Source of the DNA: Chlorops oryzae
Taxonomy: Eukaryota; Arthropoda; Insecta; Diptera; Chloropidae
NCBI GenBank assembly: GCA_020466095.1
Contig: CM035807.1
Span: forward strand, 101,244,436-101,308,435
Reading direction: 5' to 3'
DNA: 64,000 nt
This document shows positions 61,150-64,000 of this stretch, in pieces. The translations under genes were made by a program, and so were the position numbers. Under the pieces are notes generated by a model, which did not search any database, was not told where the DNA came from, and saw only the letters and a program-made list of their open reading frames with translations. Numbering within the stretch: the stretch's first letter is position 1; every line of letters starts with the position of its first letter.

Positions 61150-61390
61150 TATGGTCCTCAAGCACTCAGCGTAGTTGTTTGAGATGCCAATTTACCATGC
61201 AAAAGGGTCTAGGTTCAACTCCCAGCTTGGGCGTGGGTGTTATTTGTACCGGTTTTGTTCTCTTCCTGTTTTTTTTTTTTGTTTTCCAAAATTTCGTGGT
61301 ATCACAACGGGCCCATGTGGAGCCTTAGAGTGTCACCCTGCATTGTGGCAACCACGCTTATCCAACCAACCAACCATTTTCCATAAGCAA
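61150..61390 (+). repeat. tRNA-derived SINE candidate
   Basis: A-box-like CAGCGTAGTTGTTTGAGATG (about 61159-61178) and B box GGTTCAACTCC (61212-61222) followed by CAGCTTGGGCGTGGG, a T-rich stretch, and a body ending TGGCAACCACGCTTATCC then an (AACC)n-like tail. It lies directly beside the LINE fragment. Confidence 0.6.
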
Positions 61391-64000
61391 GGCTTAGAAT
61401 TCAGGATCTTTAGTTGCCTTCTAAATAAAGTTTTCTCCTGCATATTTTCCGAATGTAACTACTCATACGAAATTTAACACCTTTATCTATCTATCTTCAT
61501 CGAAATAAGATAGAACGATCAAAGTTTTTCCCTTTGAGACTTTGGTTATTCTTTCGGCAAACCCAATCGTTGACCCATTGCGAACGAAATTCACCGCCAC
61601 ATAACCACTGAAGCGGGAAGTAATTTATTCAATGAAAAGAAATTTATTTTTTTTTTCACATGAAGTTTCGATGAAATAAAGAACAACAAAAAAATAGCTC
61701 AACTCAGACTCTTGATGTTTCTCTTTCAATCGAAAAAAAAAAAACTAACGTGAAAAGCGTTAAAATATCGAAATGCTTGTGAGAAATCACAAGCCCATAA
61801 ATAAAGAGCAAAAACTTTATGCTAAGAAAACATTCCATTCCAAAACCAAACCAACCAAAATAGAAAAAATTACATTTCGTCTCATTCCATTCCATGCCAT
61901 TCCGTTCGTCGTTCCGTTCCATTCCATGCTATTCTTTTCAGAAGTGAAGAAGTTAGCAAAAAAGTAAACATAATAATAAAAAACTTAACGCGAAATAAAA
62001 ACTTGTAAGCGAAAACTTATAAAATTTATTGCGAAATTTTTGAGGATGGCAGCATTGAACGTGTGTGTGTGTGTGTGTGTGGTGTGAGTGCGTCCGCAGG
62101 GCTATAGAGCTCTCGACTAGAGGGCAGTGCTACACAATTTTGGGGACTTTTGGGGTATTGTGAAACCGTGGCCTTAAGTTATCACATTGAAAGAATTGTG
62201 GAAACTCACACCGAACGCGCGCTTAAAGATAAATACCAAAAGTTAATATGGAGTTATACTGAATTTTCGGACAGTAAACAAGTTAAGGGTTCGGGTAGAG
62301 TGTAGATCACCCCCCCCACACACACACACACACACACACAGAAACCCACTCCTGCATACGAAAAATGGCGACCAAAGAAGAAGCAACAAGAAAAGGGTAA
62401 ACAACTTTAGACGAAACGAAAAATGTAAAGAGAACTCGAGGAGAACGCTCAATGGCCACATTCCAGGCGAAAGAGCTTGCTTGATTGAAATTTATGAGAC
62501 AACTTGGCATTTTTCAGTTACCATAGCAAGCGCTCTCAATAGATGTGTTCAGAATTCATCTTTGATTATGAAAAACAATTTTTCAAAAATTAAAAAAAAA
62601 AAAAATTAATTTAAAAACAAAAATCCTGCTTAATGGAAAAGTATTTAATAAGCAATTAGAAAAGAAAATTCAAAGAAGTTCAAGGAATTTAGAACAGCTT
62701 TCGATGAGAGAATTTCATTTATAAAATTTCTCATGTCAAACTTAAAATGAAGAGGAAAACAAAAACGCCATTCCTCGAAAGGATAGAGAAGAAAATTAAG
62801 CGACGATACGACGGACGAGTAACTGAACTTTCAAATGTAATGCTCATCAAATAAAATTCACAGCCATTCGGATTGACAAAAGGAATTGTAGAAAAAGGCG
62901 AATGCATGCATTGTCAATGCCATTCAATAGAAAAATCGTATACGTTAGCGTATTTGTCGACTCTGACAGCTTCCATTGTTGAAAAGAAGCATAATAAGAC
63001 AGCGCCACAGTTCGCAACGGGAAGGAAAATGGATACACTCGGGTGTAGGATTTTTAAGCGCAACTAACGGATGATGATGATGTAGATATGCGTTGGTGTT
63101 AGTTTGTTACTTTTTGACATAAACTCACGTTAAATGCGACATCAATGATCATACAACAAATGGCATTGAAATGGAACGGAACGGAACGAAACGAAACGGT
63201 ATGGAGAGGAGTGCAAACATTTCAATGGAAAATCATTGCTCAACAAATAGTAGAACCTCGCTAAGTTGAATCGAATTAGAGAACTTTCAGTTTTTCTTCA
63301 ACTCTCGAAAAAATCCCAAAGGCATAATTTCCGTAAAAGTTTCACATTTCATATGAATTCGACAAGGTAACACTGCCAGACTGGTGTGTGGAAAAACTTC
63401 ATATCAAAGGAAACTCTTTATTTTGTACAATTGCTTTACTGTAGGTACGCTTTACATTTCTATACATTTGCTGATTTCGCTTTAAAATATTGTTAAGGAA
63501 TGTTTCCTGATTTTTTTTTTTTTTTTTTTTGTAGTCTTATTTTTTTTTTTTTGTCACAGGAAAAAGGAAAACCATGAGAATATTTTTGTCATGCAAAATA
63601 ATTTTCAATGGCTTTTGATAAGATTGTGGCGACTCAATAAAAGTAATTTTAATGCTCACATTAAAATCGAAGAATAATGACGCCATTTCTATCGAAGGGT
63701 AGCCATCACCATATACATTCATACATACATACGCTATGGTTTGTATGCTACTTCCATACACATTTTATGCCACATACATGCATGCATACAAATATATACA
63801 TAAGTATACATAGAAATCCTATTGGCTGTCAAAAGCAGAAAACATTTCACAATGGTAAATCCAAATTAGAGGAATGAGAAAAAAAAAAAAAAAAAAAATG
63901 ACATCAATTGTGTTGATCTCCTTAGAGTTTTCGATACACAATAAAGGAAGCTATTGAGTGCTTCCGATTCCAATGAAATGAATTAATGCTTCGTGCATGG
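61391..64000. other. Non-coding stretch with simple repeats
   Basis: ATTCC-type repeats at 61884-61930 and GGAAC-type at 63174-63200; GT repeat at 62058-62081; C then CA run at 62310-62341; poly-T at 63511-63551; CATA repeat at 63716-63732. No exon recognised. Confidence 0.4.

Overview
This window is nuclear DNA from an insect, most likely a higher (brachyceran) fly. It is AT-rich, has very low gene density, is full of microsatellites and short inverted-repeat transposons, and carries spliced genes with GT-AG introns. One gene is a close match to the fly nucleosome-destabilizing factor Ndf (GLYR1/NP60 family). The species cannot be settled from the sequence; a tephritid or calyptrate-type fly with large intergenic regions would fit.

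Only two protein-coding genes can be supported, both on the minus strand. The first is Ndf/GLYR1. I reconstructed it as ten coding exons between 23647 (start) and 14018 (stop), giving a 588-residue PWWP plus beta-hydroxyacid-dehydrogenase-like protein. A DRE-type promoter motif lies about 200 bases upstream and a poly(A) signal about 130 bases downstream. The second, about 5 kb upstream, is a single-exon gene (28723 to 27353) for a 456-residue protein of the PPP1R36 family, a protein phosphatase 1 regulatory subunit. No shared pathway for the two genes is evident.

Region by region: 1-13.8 kb is non-coding, with a SINE-like head, a possible promoter or 5'UTR region near 2.6-3.9 kb, several palindromic MITEs, and two neighbouring hAT elements with perfect 8-bp target duplications. 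13.8-23.9 kb is Ndf, whose introns hold hAT, piggyBac-like, pogo/Tigger-like and hairpin elements, often one inside another. 24.2-24.5 kb is a 12-bp G-rich minisatellite just upstream of Ndf. 27.3-28.7 kb is the PPP1R36-like gene, followed by clustered copies of one TA-flanked MITE family. 30-64 kb has no recognisable host exon. It contains a Transib-like element with RSS-like ends, a 17-bp satellite near 47 kb, nested MITEs near 51.7 kb, a gutted Harbinger element near 56.7 kb, a large dispersed repeat interrupted by another element near 58.8 kb, and a decayed non-LTR retrotransposon fragment beside a tRNA-derived SINE near 61 kb.

No intact new system stands out. The most informative content is the record of transposon insertions: terminal repeats plus target-site duplications read directly from the bases allow superfamily calls without a database.
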